A stretch of DNA of 64,000 nucleotides from Hippasteria phrygiana (GCA_037893225.1 JAZGUH010000445.1:248001-312000); one strand, 5' to 3'; shown: positions 1 through 13,336, numbered from the stretch's first letter. A program made the numbers and translations. Notes: generated from the sequence alone by a model not told the origin.

Positions 1-16
1 ACTCATTCATAATTGC

Positions 17-3000
17 ATGAAATATCAACCAAATGCAGTAATTTTGACATGTATGTATAGCTTAGATCTGGCGCTACATGTTGTAATCATCGGCGGCTTC
101 CCAGAGTTAAAACTTGTGGAGAAAATTCAAACCTCGCAATGTTTATTTTCTTTCCGGCCAACATCTGCGTGCATATTACCTTCTATTTATTGCTCCATGC
201 CTGTCAAATTCCCTGGGGTATGACTTGCTTTACTCATTCATAATTGCATGAAATATCAACCAAATACAGTAATTTTGACATGTATGGATAGCTTAGATCT
301 GGCGCTACATGTTGCAATCATCGGCGGCTTCCCAGAGTTAACACTTGTGGAGAAAATTCAAACCTCGCAATGTTTATTTTCTTTCCGGCTAACATCTGTG
401 TACATGTTACCGTCTATTTATTGCTCCATGCATGTCAAATTCCCTGGGGTATGGACTTGCTTTACTCATTCATAATTGCATGAAATATCAACCAAATTTA
501 GTAGTTTTGACATGTATGGATAGCTTAGATCTGGCGCTACATGTTGCAATCATCGGCGGCTTCCCAGAGTTAAAACTTGTAGAGAAAATTCAAACCTCGC
601 AATGTTTATTTTCTTTCCGGCCAACATCTGTGTACATATTACCGTCTATTTATTGCTCCATGCATGTCAAATTCCCTGGGATATGGACTTGCTTTATTCA
701 TTCATAATTGCATGAAATATCAACCAAATGCAGTATTTTTGACATGTATGGATAGCTTAGATCTGGCGCTACATGTTGCAATTATCGGCGGCTTCTTAGA
801 GTTAACACTTGTGGAGAAAATTCAAACCTCGCAATGTTTATTTTCTTCCCGGCCACCATCTGTGTGCAGATTACCTTTTATTTATTGCTCCATGCATGTC
901 AAATTCCCTGGGGTATGGACTTGCTTTACTCATTCATAATTGCATGAAATATCAACCAAGTTCAGTATTTTTGACATGTATGGATAGCTTAGATCTGGCG
1001 CTACATGTTGCAATCATCGGCGGCTTCCTAGAGTTAAAACTTGTGGAGAAAATTCAAACCTCGCAATGTTTATTTTCTTTCCGGCCAACATCTGCGTGCA
1101 TATTACCTTCTATTTATTGCTCCATGCCTGTCAAATTCCCTGGGGTATGACTTGCTTTACTCATTCATAATTGCATGAAATATCAACCAAATACAGTAAT
1201 TTTGACATGTATGGATAGCTTAGATCTGGCGCTACATGTTGCAATCATCGGCGGCTTCCCAGATTTAAAACTTGTGGAGAAAATTCAAACCTCGCAATGT
1301 TTATTTTCTTTCCGGCTAACATCTGTGTACATGTTACCGTCTATTTATTGCTCCATGCATGTCAAATTCCTTGGGGTATGGACTTGCTTTACTCATTCAT
1401 AATTGCATGAAATATCAACCAAATTTAGTAATTTTGACATGTATGGATAGCTTAGATCTGGCGCTACATGTTGCAATCATCGGCGGCTTCCTAGAGTTAA
1501 AACTGGTGGAGAAAATTCAAACCTCGCAATGTTTATTTTCTTCCCGGCCACCATCTGTGTGCAGATTACCTTTTATTTATTGCTCCATGCCTGTCAAATT
1601 CCCTGGGGTATGGACTTGCTTTACTCATTCATAATTGCATGAAATATCAACCAAATTCAGTAATTTTGACATGTATGGATAGCTTAGATCTGGCGCTACA
1701 TGTTGCAATCATCGGCGGCTTCCTAGAGTTAAAACTTGTGTAGAAAATTCAAACCTCGCAATGTTTATTTTCTTTCCGGCCAACATCTGTGTACATGTTA
1801 CCGTCTATTTATTGCTCCATGCATGTCAAATTGCCTGGGGTATGGACTTGCTTTACTCATTCATAATTGCATGAAATATCAACCAAATTCAGTAATTTTG
1901 ACATGTATGGATAGCTTAGATCTGGCGCTACATGTTGCAATCATCGGCGGCTTCCCAGAGTTAAAACTTGTGGAGAAAATTCAAACCTCGCAATGTTTAT
2001 TTTCTTTCCGGCTAACATCTGTGTACATGTTACCGTCTATTTATTGCTCCATGCATGTCAAATTCCCTGGGGTATGGACTTGCTTTACTCATTCATAATT
2101 GCATGAAATATCAACCAAATTTAGTAATTTTGACATGTATGGATAGCTTAGATCTGGCGCTACACGTTGCAATTATCGGCGGCTTCTTAGAGGTAAAACT
2201 TGTGGAGAAAATTCAAACCTCGCAATGTTTATTTTCTTTCCGGCCAACATCTGTGTACATGTTACCGTCTATTTATTGCTCCATGCATGTCAAATTCCCT
2301 GGGGTATGGACTTGATTTACTCATTCATAATTGCATGAAATATCAACCAAATGCAGTAATTTTGACAAGTATGTATAGCTTAGATCTGGCGCTACATGTT
2401 GCAATCATCGGCGGCTTCCCAGAGTTAAAACTTGTAGAGAAAATTCAAACCTCGCAATGTTTATTTTCTTTCCGGCCAACATCTGTGTACATATTACCGT
2501 CTATTTATTGCTCCATGCATGTCAAATTCCCTGGGGTATGGACTTGCTTTATTCATTCATAATTGCATGAAATATCAACCAAATGCAGTATTTTTGACAT
2601 GTATGGATAGCTTAGATCTGGCGCTACATGTTGCAATCATCGGCGGCTTCCTAGAGTTAAAACTTGTGGAGAAAATTCAAACCTCGCAATGTTTATTTTC
2701 TTTCCGGCTAACATCTGTGTACATGTTACCGTCTATTTATTGCTCCATGCATGTCAAATTCCCTGGGGTATGGACTTGCTTTACTCATTCATAATTGCAT
2801 GAAATATCAACCAAATTTAGTAATTTTGACATGTATGGATAGCTTAGATCTGGCGCTACACGTTGCAATTATCGGCGGCTTCTTAGAGGTAAAACTTGTG
2901 GAGAAAATTCAAACCTCGCAATGTTTATTTTCTTTCCGGCCAACATCTGTGTACATGTTACCGTCTATTTATTGCTCCATGCATGTCAAATTCCCTGGGG

Positions 3001-5117
3001 TATGGACTTGATTTACTCATTCATAATTGCATGAAATATCAACCAAATGCAGTAATTTTGACAAGTATGTATAGCTTAGATCTGGCGCTACATGTTGCAA
3101 TCATCGGCGGCTTCCCAGAGTTAAAACTTGTAGAGAAAATTCAAACCTCGCAATGTTTATTTTCTTTCCGGCCAACATCTGTGTACATATTACCGTCTAT
3201 TTATTGCTCCATGCATGTCAAATTCCCTGGGGTATGGACTTGCTTTATTCATTCATAATTGCATGAAATATCAACCAAATGCAGTATTTTTGACATGTAT
3301 GGATAGCTTAGATCTGGCGCTACATGTTGCAATCATCGGCGGCTTCCTAGAGTTAAAACTTGTGTATTAAATTCAAACCTCGCAATGTTTATTTTCTTTC
3401 CGGCCAACATCTGTGTACATGTTACCGTCTATTTATTGCTCCATGCATGTCAAATTCCCTGGGGTATGGACTTGCTTTACTCATTCATAATTGCATGAAA
3501 TATCAACCAAATGCAGTAATTTTGACATGTATGTATAGCTTAGATCTGGCGCTACATGTTGTAATCATCGGCGGCTTCCCAGAGTTAAAACTTGTGGAGA
3601 AAATTCAAACCTCGCAATGTTTATTTTCTTTCCGGCCAACATCTGTGTGCATATTACCTGCTATTTATTGCTCCATGCCTGTCAAATTCCCTGGGGTATG
3701 ACTTGCTTTACTCATTCATAATTGCATGAAATATCAACCAAATACAGTAATTTTGACATGTATGGATAGCTTAGATCTGGCGCTACATGTTGCAATCATC
3801 GGCGGCTTCCCAGAGTTAACACTTGTGGAGAAAATTCAAACCTCGCAATGTTTATTTTCTTTCCGGCTAACATCTGTGTACATGTTACCTTTTATTTATT
3901 GCTCCATGCATGTCAAATTCCCTGGGGTATGGACTTGCTTTACTCATTCATAATTGCATGAAATATCAACCAAATTCAGTATTTTTGACATGTATGGATA
4001 GCTTAGATCTGGCGCTACATGTTGCAATCATCGGCGGCTTCCTAGAGTTAAAACTTGTGGAGAAAATTCAAACCTCGCAATGTTTATTTTCTTTCCGGCT
4101 AACATCTGTGTACATGTTACCGTCTATTTATTGCTCCATGCATGTCAAATTCCTTGGGGTATGGACTTGCTTTACTCATTCATAATTGCATGAAATATCA
4201 ACCAAATTTAGTAATTTTGACATGTATGGATAGCTTAGATCTGGCGCTACATGTTGCAATTATCGGCGGCTTCCTAGAGTTAAAACTTGTGGAGAAAATT
4301 CAAACCTCGCAATGTTTATTTTCTTCCTGGCCAACATCTGTGTGCATATTACCGTCTATTTATTGCTCCATGCATGTCAAATTCCCTGGGGTATGGACTT
4401 GCTTTACTCATTCATAATTGCATGAAATATCAACCAAATGCAGTAATTTTGACATGTATGTATAGCTTAGATCTGGCGCTACATGTTGCAATCATCGGCG
4501 GCTTCCCAGATTTAAAACTTGTGGAGAAAATTCAAACCTCGCAATGTTTATTTTCTTTCCGGCTAACATCTGTGTACATGTTACCGTCTATTTATTGCTC
4601 CATGCATGTCAAATTCCTTGGGGTATGGACTTGCTTTACTCATTCATAATTGCATGAAATATCAACCAAATTTAGTAATTTTGACATGTATGGATAGCTT
4701 AGATCTGGCGCTACATGTTGCAATCATCGGCGGCTTCCTAGAGTTAAAACTGGTGGAGAAAATTCAAACCTCGCAATGTTTATTTTCTTCCCGGCCACCA
4801 TCTGTGTGCAGATTACCTTTTATTTATTGCTCCATGCCTGTCAAATTCCCTGGGGTATGGACTTGCTTTACTCATTCATAATTGCATGAAATATCAACCA
4901 AATGCAGTAATTTTGACATGTATGGATAGCTTTGATCTGGCGCTACATGTTGCAATTATCGGCGGCTTCCTAGAGTTAAAACTTGTGGAGAAAATTCAAA
5001 CCTCGCAATGTTTATTTTCTTCCTGGCCAACATCTGTGTGCATATTACCGTCTATTTATTGCTCCATGCATGTCAAATTCCCTGGGGTATGGACTTGCTT
5101 TACTCATTCATAATTGC
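17..5117 (+). repeat. Higher-order repeat unit, 22 monomers (5101 bp)
   Basis: The ordered series of monomer variants starting at 17 recurs 5101 bp later. 5101 equals 22 x 232 minus 3, and the unit has three one-base-short monomers (GTATGACTTG near 218, 1145 and 3696). Subtype markers such as GTGTAGAAAATTC near 1738 and GTGTATTAAATTC near 3362 reappear at +5101. The phase of the start is arbitrary. Confidence 0.85.
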
Positions 5118-8100
5118 ATGAAATATCAACCAAATGCAGTAATTTTGACATGTATGTATAGCTTAGATCTGGCGCTACATGTTGTAATCATCGGCGGCTT
5201 CCCAGAGTTAAAACTTGTGGAGAAAATTCAAACCTCGCAATGTTTATTTTCTTTCCGGCCAACATCTGCGTGCATATTACCTTCTATTTATTGCTCCATG
5301 CCTGTCAAATTCCCTGGGGTATGACTTGCTTTACTCATTCATAATTGCATGAAATATCAACCAAATACAGTAATTTTGACATGTATGGATAGCTTAGATC
5401 TGGCGCTACATGTTGCAATCATCGGCGGCTTCCCAGAGTTAACACTTGTGGAGAAAATTCAAACCTCGCAATGTTTATTTTCTTTCCGGCTAACATCTGT
5501 GTACATGTTACCGTCTATTTATTGCTCCATGCATGTCAAATTCCCTGGGGTATGGACTTGCTTTACTCATTCATAATTGCATGAAATATCAACCAAATTT
5601 AGTAATTTTGACATGTATGGATAGCTTAGATCTGGCGCTACATGTTGCAATCATCGGCGGCTTCCCAGAGTTAAAACTTGTAGAGAAAATTCAAACCTCG
5701 CAATGTTTATTTTCTTTCCGGCCAACATCTGTGTACATATTATCGTCTATTTATTGCTCCATGCATGTCAAATTCCCTGGGATATGGACTTGCTTTATTC
5801 ATTCATAATTGCATGAAATATCAACCAAATGCAGTATTTTTGACATGTATGGATAGCTTAGATCTGGCGCTACATGTTGCAATTATCGGCGGCTTCTTAG
5901 AGTTAACACTTGTGGAGAAAATTCAAACCTCGCAATGTTTATTTTCTTCCCGGCCACCATCTGTGTGCAGATTACCTTTTATTTATTGCTCCATGCATGT
6001 CAAATTCCCTGGGGTATGGACTTGCTTTACTCATTCATAATTGCATGAAATATCAACCAAGTTCAGTATTTTTGACATGTATGGATAGCTTAGATCTGGC
6101 GCTACATGTTGCAATCATCGGCGGCTTCCTAGAGTTAAAACTTGTGGAGAAAATTCAAACCTCGCAATGTTTATTTTCTTTCCGGCCAACATCTGCGTGC
6201 ATATTACCTTCTATTTATTGCTCCATGCCTGTCAAATTCCCTGGGGTATGACTTGCTTTACTCATTCATAATTGCATGAAATATCAACCAAATACAATAA
6301 TTTTGACATGTATGGATAGCTTAGATCTGGCGCTACATGTTGCAATCATCGGCGGCTTCCCAGATTTAAAACTTGTGGAGAAAATTCAAACCTCGCAATG
6401 TTTATTTTCTTTCCGGCTAACATCTGTGTACATGTTACCGTCTATTTATTGCTCCATGCATGTCAAATTCCTTGGGGTATGGACTTGCTTTACTCATTCA
6501 TAATTGCATGAAATATCAACCAAATTTAGTAATTTTGACATGTATGGATAGCTTAGATCTGGCGCTACATGTTGCAATCATCGGCGGCTTCCTAGAGTTA
6601 AAACTGGTGGAGAAAATTCAAACCTCGCAATGTTTATTTTCTTCCCGGCCACCATCTGTGTGCAGATTACCTTTTATTTATTGCTCCATGCCTGTCAAAT
6701 TCCCTGGGGTATGGACTTGCTTTACTCATTCATAATTGCATGAAATATCAACCAAATTCAGTAATTTTGACATGTATGGATAGCTTAGATCTGGCGCTAC
6801 ATGTTGCAATCATCGGCGGCTTCCTAGAGTTAAAACTTGTGTAGAAAATTCAAACCTCGCAATGTTTATTTTCTTTCCGGCCAACATCTGTGTACATGTT
6901 ACCGTCTATTTATTGCTCCATGCATGTCAAATTGCCTGGGGTATGGACTTGCTTTACTCATTCATAATTGCATGAAATATCAACCAAATTCAGTAATTTT
7001 GACATGTATGGATAGCTTAGATCTGGCGCTACATGTTGCAATCATCGGCGGCTTCCCAGAGTTAAAACTTGTGGAGAAAATTCAAACCTCGCAATGTTTA
7101 TTTTCTTTCCGGCTAACATCTGTGTACATGTTACCGTCTATTTATTGCTCCATGCATGTCAAATTCCCTGGGGTATGGACTTGCTTTACTCATTCATAAT
7201 TGCATGAAATATCAACCAAATTTAGTAATTTTGACATGTATGGATAGCTTAGATCTGGCGCTACACGTTGCAATTATCGGCGGCTTCTTAGAGGTAAAAC
7301 TTGTGGAGAAAATTCAAACCTCGCAATGTTTATTTTCTTTCCGGCCAACATCTGTGTACATGTTACCGTCTATTTATTGCTCCATGCATGTCAAATTCCC
7401 TGGGGTATGGACTTGATTTACTCATTCATAATTGCATGAAATATCAACCAAATGCAGTAATTTTGACAAGTATGTATAGCTTAGATCTGGCGCTACATGT
7501 TGCAATCATCGGCGGCTTCCCAGAGTTAAAACTTGTAGAGAAAATTCAAACCTCGCAATGTTTATTTTCTTTCCGGCCAACATCTGTGTACATATTACCG
7601 TCTATTTATTGCTCCATGCATGTCAAATTCCCTGGGGTATGGACTTGCTTTATTCATTCATAATTGCATGAAATATCAACCAAATGCAGTATTTTTGACA
7701 TGTATGGATAGCTTAGATCTGGCGCTACATGTTGCAATCATCGGCGGCTTCCTAGAGTTAAAACTTGTGGAGAAAATTCAAACCTCGCAATGTTTATTTT
7801 CTTTCCGGCTAACATCTGTGTACATGTTACCGTCTATTTATTGCTCCATGCATGTCAAATTCCCTGGGGTATGGACTTGCTTTACTCATTCATAATTGCA
7901 TGAAATATCAACCAAATTTAGTAATTTTGACATGTATGGATAGCTTAGATCTGGCGCTACACGTTGCAATTATCGGCGGCTTCTTAGAGGTAAAACTTGT
8001 GGAGAAAATTCAAACCTCGCAATGTTTATTTTCTTTCCGGCCAACATCTGTGTACATGTTACCGTCTATTTATTGCTCCATGCATGTCAAATTCCCTGGG

Positions 8101-9522
8101 GTATGGACTTGATTTACTCATTCATAATTGCATGAAATATCAACCAAATGCAGTAATTTTGACAAGTATGTATAGCTTAGATCTGGCGCTACATGTTGCA
8201 ATCATCGGCGGCTTCCCAGAGTTAAAACTTGTAGAGAAAATTCAAACCTCGCAATGTTTATTTTCTTTCCGGCCAACATCTGTGTACATATTACCGTCTA
8301 TTTATTGCTCCATGCATGTCAAATTCCCTGGGGTATGGACTTGCTTTATTCATTCATAATTGCATGAAATATCAACCAAATGCAGTATTTTTGACATGTA
8401 TGGATAGCTTAGATCTGGCGCTACATGTTGCAATCATCGGCGGCTTCCTAGAGTTAAAACTTGTGTATTAAATTCAAACCTCGCAATGTTTATTTTCTTT
8501 CCGGCCAACATCTGTGTACATGTTACCGTCTATTTATTGCTCCATGCATGTCAAATTCCCTGGGGTATGGACTTGCTTTACTCATTCATAATTGCATGAA
8601 ATATCAACCAAATGCAGTAATTTTGACATGTATGTATAGCTTAGATCTGGCGCTACATGTTGTAATCATCGGCGGCTTCCCAGAGTTAAAACTTGTGGAG
8701 AAAATTCAAACCTCGCAATGTTTATTTTCTTTCCGGCCAACATCTGTGTGCATATTACCTGCTATTTATTGCTCCATGCCTGTCAAATTCCCTGGGGTAT
8801 GACTTGCTTTACTCATTCATAATTGCATGAAATATCAACCAAATACAGTAATTTTGACATGTATGGATAGCTTAGATCTGGCGCTACATGTTGCAATCAT
8901 CGGCGGCTTCCCAGAGTTAACACTTGTGGAGAAAATTCAAACCTCGCAATGTTTATTTTCTTTCCGGCTAACATCTGTGTACATGTTACCTTTTATTTAT
9001 TGCTCCATGCATGTCAAATTCCCTGGGGTATGGACTTGCTTTACTCATTCATAATTGCATGAAATATCAACCAAATTCAGTATTTTTGACATGTATGGAT
9101 AGCTTAGATCTGGCGCTACATGTTGCAATCATCGGCGGCTTCCTAGAGTTAAAACTTGTGGAGAAAATTCAAACCTCGCAATGTTTATTTTCTTTCCGGC
9201 TAACATCTGTGTACATGTTACCGTCTATTTATTGCTCCATGCATGTCAAATTCCTTGGGGTATGGACTTGCTTTACTCATTCATAATTGCATGAAATATC
9301 AACCAAATTTAGTAATTTTGACATGTATGGATAGCTTAGATCTGGCGCTACATGTTGCAATTATCGGCGGCTTCCTAGAGTTAAAACTTGTGGAGAAAAT
9401 TCAAACCTCGCAATGTTTATTTTCTTCCTGGCCAACATCTGTGTGCATATTACCGTCTATTTATTGCTCCATGCATGTCAAATTCCCTGGGGTATGGACT
9501 TGCTTTACTCATTCATAATTGC
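5118..9522 (+). repeat. Higher-order repeat unit, 19 monomers (4405 bp)
   Basis: This follows the preceding 22-mer variant by variant until about 9580. It then lacks the three monomers that lie at roughly 4440-5113 in the first unit. 4405 equals 19 x 232 minus 3. The whole-monomer length difference is what unequal exchange between satellite copies leaves behind. Confidence 0.8.
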
Positions 9523-10449
9523 ATGAAATATCAACCAAATGCAGTAATTTTGACATGTATGTATAGCTTAGATCTGGCGCTACATGTTGTAATCATCGGC
9601 GGCTTCCCAGAGTTAAAACTTGTGGAGAAAATTCAAACCTCGCAATGTTTATTTTCTTTCCGGCCAACATCTGCGTGCATATTACCTTCTATTTATTGCT
9701 CCATGCCTGTCAAATTCCCTGGGGTATGACTTGCTTTACTCATTCATAATTGCATGAAATATCAACCAAATACAGTAATTTTGACATGTATGGATAGCTT
9801 AGATCTGGCGCTACATGTTGCAATCATCGGCGGCTTCCCAGAGTTAACACTTGTGGAGAAAATTCAAACCTCGCAATGTTTATTTTCTTTCCGGCTAACA
9901 TCTGTGTACATGTTACCGTCTATTTATTGCTCCATGCATGTCAAATTCCCTGGGGTATGGACTTGCTTTACTCATTCATAATTGCATGAAATATCAACCA
10001 AATTTAGTAGTTTTGACATGTATGGATAGCTTAGATCTGGCGCTACATGTTGCAATCATCGGCGGCTTCCTAGAGTTAAAACTTGTGGAGAAAATTCAAA
10101 CCTCGCAATGTTTATTTTCTTTCCGGCTAACATCTGTGTACATGTTACCGTCTATTTATTGCTCCATGCATGTCAAATTCCTTGGGGTATGGACTTGCTT
10201 TACTCATTCATAATTGCATGAAATATCAACCAAATTTAGTAATTTTGACATGTATGGATAGCTTAGATCTGGCGCTACATGTTGCAATTATCGGCGGCTT
10301 CCTAGAGTTAAAACTTGTGGAGAAAATTCAAACCTCGCAATGTTTATTTTCTTCCTGGCCAACATCTGTGTGCATATTACCGTCTATTTATTGCTCCATG
10401 CATGTCAAATTCCCTGGGGTATGGACTTGCTTTACTCATTCATAATTGC
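9523..10449 (+). repeat. Local four-monomer tandem duplication (927 bp)
   Basis: The block beginning at 9523 is repeated at 10450 with the same order of subtypes, including the one-base-short monomer (9729 and 10656 regions). 927 equals 4 x 232 minus 1. It is a short duplication nested inside the longer higher-order pattern. Confidence 0.8.
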
Positions 10450-12811
10450 ATGAAATATCAACCAAATGCAGTAATTTTGACATGTATGTATAGCTTAGAT
10501 CTGGCGCTACATGTTGTAATCATCGGCGGCTTCCCAGAGTTAAAACTTGTGGAGAAAATTCAAACCTCGCAATGTTTATTTTCTTTCCGGCCAACATCTG
10601 CGTGCATATTACCTTCTATTTATTGCTCCATGCCTGTCAAATTCCCTGGGGTATGACTTGCTTTACTCATTCATAATTGCATGAAATATCAACCAAATAC
10701 AGTAATTTTGACATGTATGGATAGCTTAGATCTGGCGCTACATGTTGCAATCATCGGCGGCTTCCCAGAGTTAACACTTGTGGAGAAAATTCAAACCTCG
10801 CAATGTTTATTTTCTTTCCGGCTAACATCTGTGTACATGTTACCGTCTATTTATTGCTCCATGCATGTCAAATTCCCTGGGGTATGGACTTGCTTTACTC
10901 ATTCATAATTGCATGAAATATCAACCAAATTTAGTAGTTTTGACATGTATGGATAGCTTAGATCTGGCGCTACATGTTGCAATCATCGGCGGCTTCCCAG
11001 AGTTAAAACTTGTAGAGAAAATTCAAACCTCGCAATGTTTATTTTCTTTCCGGCCAACATCTGTGTACATATTACCGTCTATTTATTGCTCCATGCATGT
11101 CAAATTCCCTGGGATATGGACTTGCTTTATTCATTCATAATTGCATGAAATATCAACCAAATGCAGTATTTTTGACATGTATGGATAGCTTAGATCTGGC
11201 GCTACATGTTGCAATTATCGGCGGCTTCTTAGAGTTAACACTTGTGGAGAAAATTCAAACCTCGCAATGTTTATTTTCTTCCCGGCCACCATCTGTGTGC
11301 AGATTACCTTTTATTTATTGCTCCATGCATGTCAAATTCCCTGGGGTATGGACTTGCTTTACTCATTCATAATTGCATGAAATATCAACCAAGTTCAGTA
11401 TTTTTGACATGTATGGATAGCTTAGATCTGGCGCTACATGTTGCAATCATCGGCGGCTTCCTAGAGTTAAAACTTGTGGAGAAAATTCAAACCTCGCAAT
11501 GTTTATTTTCTTTCCGGCCAACATCTGCGTGCATATTACCTTCTATTTATTGCTCCATGCCTGTCAAATTCCCTGGGGTATGACTTGCTTTACTCATTCA
11601 TAATTGCATGAAATATCAACCAAATACAGTAATTTTGACATGTATGGATAGCTTAGATCTGGCGCTACATGTTGCAATCATCGGCGGCTTCCCAGATTTA
11701 AAACTTGTGGAGAAAATTCAAACCTCGCAATGTTTATTTTCTTTCCGGCTAACATCTGTGTACATGTTACCGTCTATTTATTGCTCCATGCATGTCAAAT
11801 TCCTTGGGGTATGGACTTGCTTTACTCATTCATAATTGCATGAAATATCAACCAAATTTAGTAATTTTGACATGTATGGATAGCTTAGATCTGGCGCTAC
11901 ATGTTGCAATCATCGGCGGCTTCCTAGAGTTAAAACTGGTGGAGAAAATTCAAACCTCGCAATGTTTATTTTCTTCCCGGCCACCATCTGTGTGCAGATT
12001 ACCTTTTATTTATTGCTCCATGCCTGTCAAATTCCCTGGGGTATGGACTTGCTTTACTCATTCATAATTGCATGAAATATCAACCAAATTCAGTAATTTT
12101 GACATGTATGGATAGCTTAGATCTGGCGCTACATGTTGCAATCATCGGCGGCTTCCTAGAGTTAAAACTTGTGTAGAAAATTCAAACCTCGCAATGTTTA
12201 TTTTCTTTCCGGCCAACATCTGTGTACATGTTACCGTCTATTTATTGCTCCATGCATGTCAAATTGCCTGGGGTATGGACTTGCTTTACTCATTCATAAT
12301 TGCATGAAATATCAACCAAATTCAGTAATTTTGACATGTATGGATAGCTTAGATCTGGCGCTACATGTTGCAATCATCGGCGGCTTCCCAGAGTTAAAAC
12401 TTGTGGAGAAAATTCAAACCTCGCAATGTTTATTTTCTTTCCGGCTAACATCTGTGTACATGTTACCGTCTATTTATTGCTCCATGCATGTCAAATTCCC
12501 TGGGGTATGGACTTGCTTTACTCATTCATAATTGCATGAAATATCAACCAAATTTAGTAATTTTGACATGTATGGATAGCTTAGATCTGGCGCTACACGT
12601 TGCAATTATCGGCGGCTTCTTAGAGGTAAAACTTGTGGAGAAAATTCAAACCTCGCAATGTTTATTTTCTTTCCGGCCAACATCTGTGTACATGTTACCG
12701 TCTATTTATTGCTCCATGCATGTCAAATTCCCTGGGGTATGGACTTGATTTACTCATTCATAATTGCATGAAATATCAACCAAATGCAGTAATTTTGACA
12801 AGTATGTATAG
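10450..12811 (+). repeat. Third higher-order unit, interrupted by the retrotransposon
   Basis: From 10450 the order of variants again follows the 22-mer (11242 corresponds to 809 and 5910; 12169 corresponds to 1736 and 6837). It is cut at 12811 by the element. The equivalent uninterrupted positions in the two earlier units are 2378 and 7479. Both read through GACAAGTATGTATAGCTTAG and act as empty-site references. Confidence 0.8.
12808..12811. other. Target-site duplication ATAG, left of copy 1
   Basis: ATAG precedes the TG of the 5' LTR and is repeated at 21455-21458 after the CA of the 3' LTR. Empty monomers hold ATAG once at this point (for example 2375-2378). Four bases is a normal target duplication for many gypsy-group elements. 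Confidence 0.9.
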
Positions 12812-12833
12812 TGTAGCGCAATGGTGTGCTTGT

Positions 12834-12877
12834 ATACGCGAGTAAGCATAGCGCGTATGCAGCGAGCAGCTTGCTGC
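12834..12877. promoter_or_regulatory. Cluster of inverted repeats at the start of the LTR (U3)
   Basis: ATACGCG (12834-12840) pairs with CGCGTAT (12852-12858). GCATA (12846-12850) pairs with TATGC (12856-12860). GCAGC (12866-12870) pairs with GCTGC (12873-12877). These overlapping dyads recur in all eight LTRs. They could be factor-binding sites or integrase-end structure; the function is unknown. Confidence 0.45.
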
Positions 12878-12887
12878 GAATTGTAGC

Positions 12888-12904
12888 AGCGCCCTCTTGT
12901 GGCC
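12888..12904 (-). promoter_or_regulatory. CTCF-like motif in LTR
   Basis: AGCGCCCTCTTGTGGCC on the plus strand gives CCACAAGAGGGCGC on the minus strand. By eye this fits the bilaterian CTCF core (CCASYAGRKGGCRS) with one mismatch. The same 17 bases are at 20743, 24782, 32637, 38763, 46618, 52976 and 60831, one per LTR. Binding is not shown. If real, each composite repeat unit carries two sites 7.9 kb apart in the same orientation. Confidence 0.5.
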
Positions 12905-13330
12905 GGGCTATGCGCGCATTTTAGACAGTTGATTACAGCGCCTCGTTGGGAGTGGACGTGGTTGTGGCGAGCAGCGGAGACACGTGCAGGTACGAACCTT
13001 CAGGAGTTCGCCTTAGGACTTGGGTGGTCTGCCTGGAACCTTAAGGGAGTAACTTAAGGGGCGGGACTACCTGATACTGCAGAGGGAGGGATCGGTAGCC
13101 GTTGAGTACACTGGAGACCCGGAACGTCAGGGAACGTTGGTCGTGTGCGAGCTACACGCGTGGCATTCACCCACTGGGATCCCGGGATTCCTGCAGTTGG
13201 CAACCTGGAGTTGCCTGAGTCGCTGGCACAGGCGAGCAAGCGTGTGCATTGCGTGCGCCCCACCCTTAACGCAGGTGCTGTCTGGTGATTCATTAATTGA
13301 CATCATACTGAATTAAGGATAATCAAGGGA

Positions 13331-13336
13331 ATTAAA
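13331..13336 (+). promoter_or_regulatory. Candidate poly(A) signal ATTAAA in LTR
   Basis: ATTAAA is the commonest variant of AATAAA, and a T/G-rich stretch (CCTCTTTGTTGTG) follows within 30 bases. The copy in the 3' LTR (21186-21191) would be the working one. No AATAAA was noticed elsewhere in the LTR. If correct, the R/U5 border lies shortly downstream. Confidence 0.35.

Larger units (their letters stand above)
1..12811 (+). repeat. Tandem satellite array, 232-bp monomer, segment 1 (about 55 monomers)
   Basis: Head-to-tail repeats with a 232-bp period fill the stretch without a break. Monomers differ at a limited set of positions, such as CAAATTCAG/CAAATGCAG/CAAATTTAG, GGATAG/GTATAG, CCGGCCAAC/CCGGCTAAC and GCATGTC/GCCTGTC. 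A subtype reading GGGGTATGACTTG lacks one G and is 231 bp long. Blocks such as AGCTTAGATCTGGCGCTACA are almost invariant. The monomer is AT-rich and has no recognisable gene. Open frames recur only because each monomer lacks stops in one frame; since 232 is not a multiple of 3, the frame changes at each repeat and no long ORF forms. A (peri)centromeric or other heterochromatic satellite is likely, but I do not recognise the family. The left end is outside the window. Confidence 0.97.

Noticed and set aside
1..12811. Regular repeats as a CRISPR array
   Set aside because: The whole 232-bp unit is conserved with no unique spacers, and the setting is a eukaryotic satellite with an LTR retrotransposon.
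1..12811. CENP-B box in the satellite monomer
   Set aside because: No match to the TTCG....A..CGGG core was found on either strand by eye.
17..12845. Dozens of 68-123 codon open frames on the plus strand with recurring peptides (for example MKYQPN, SLDLALHV)
   Set aside because: They are the same stop-poor stretch of the 232-bp satellite read again and again. The frame changes each monomer, and there is no start context, domain or long ORF.
13054..13293. 79-codon minus-strand ORF in each LTR
   Set aside because: It occurs in all LTRs only because the LTR is repeated. It has no recognisable domain and lies in the noncoding regulatory part.
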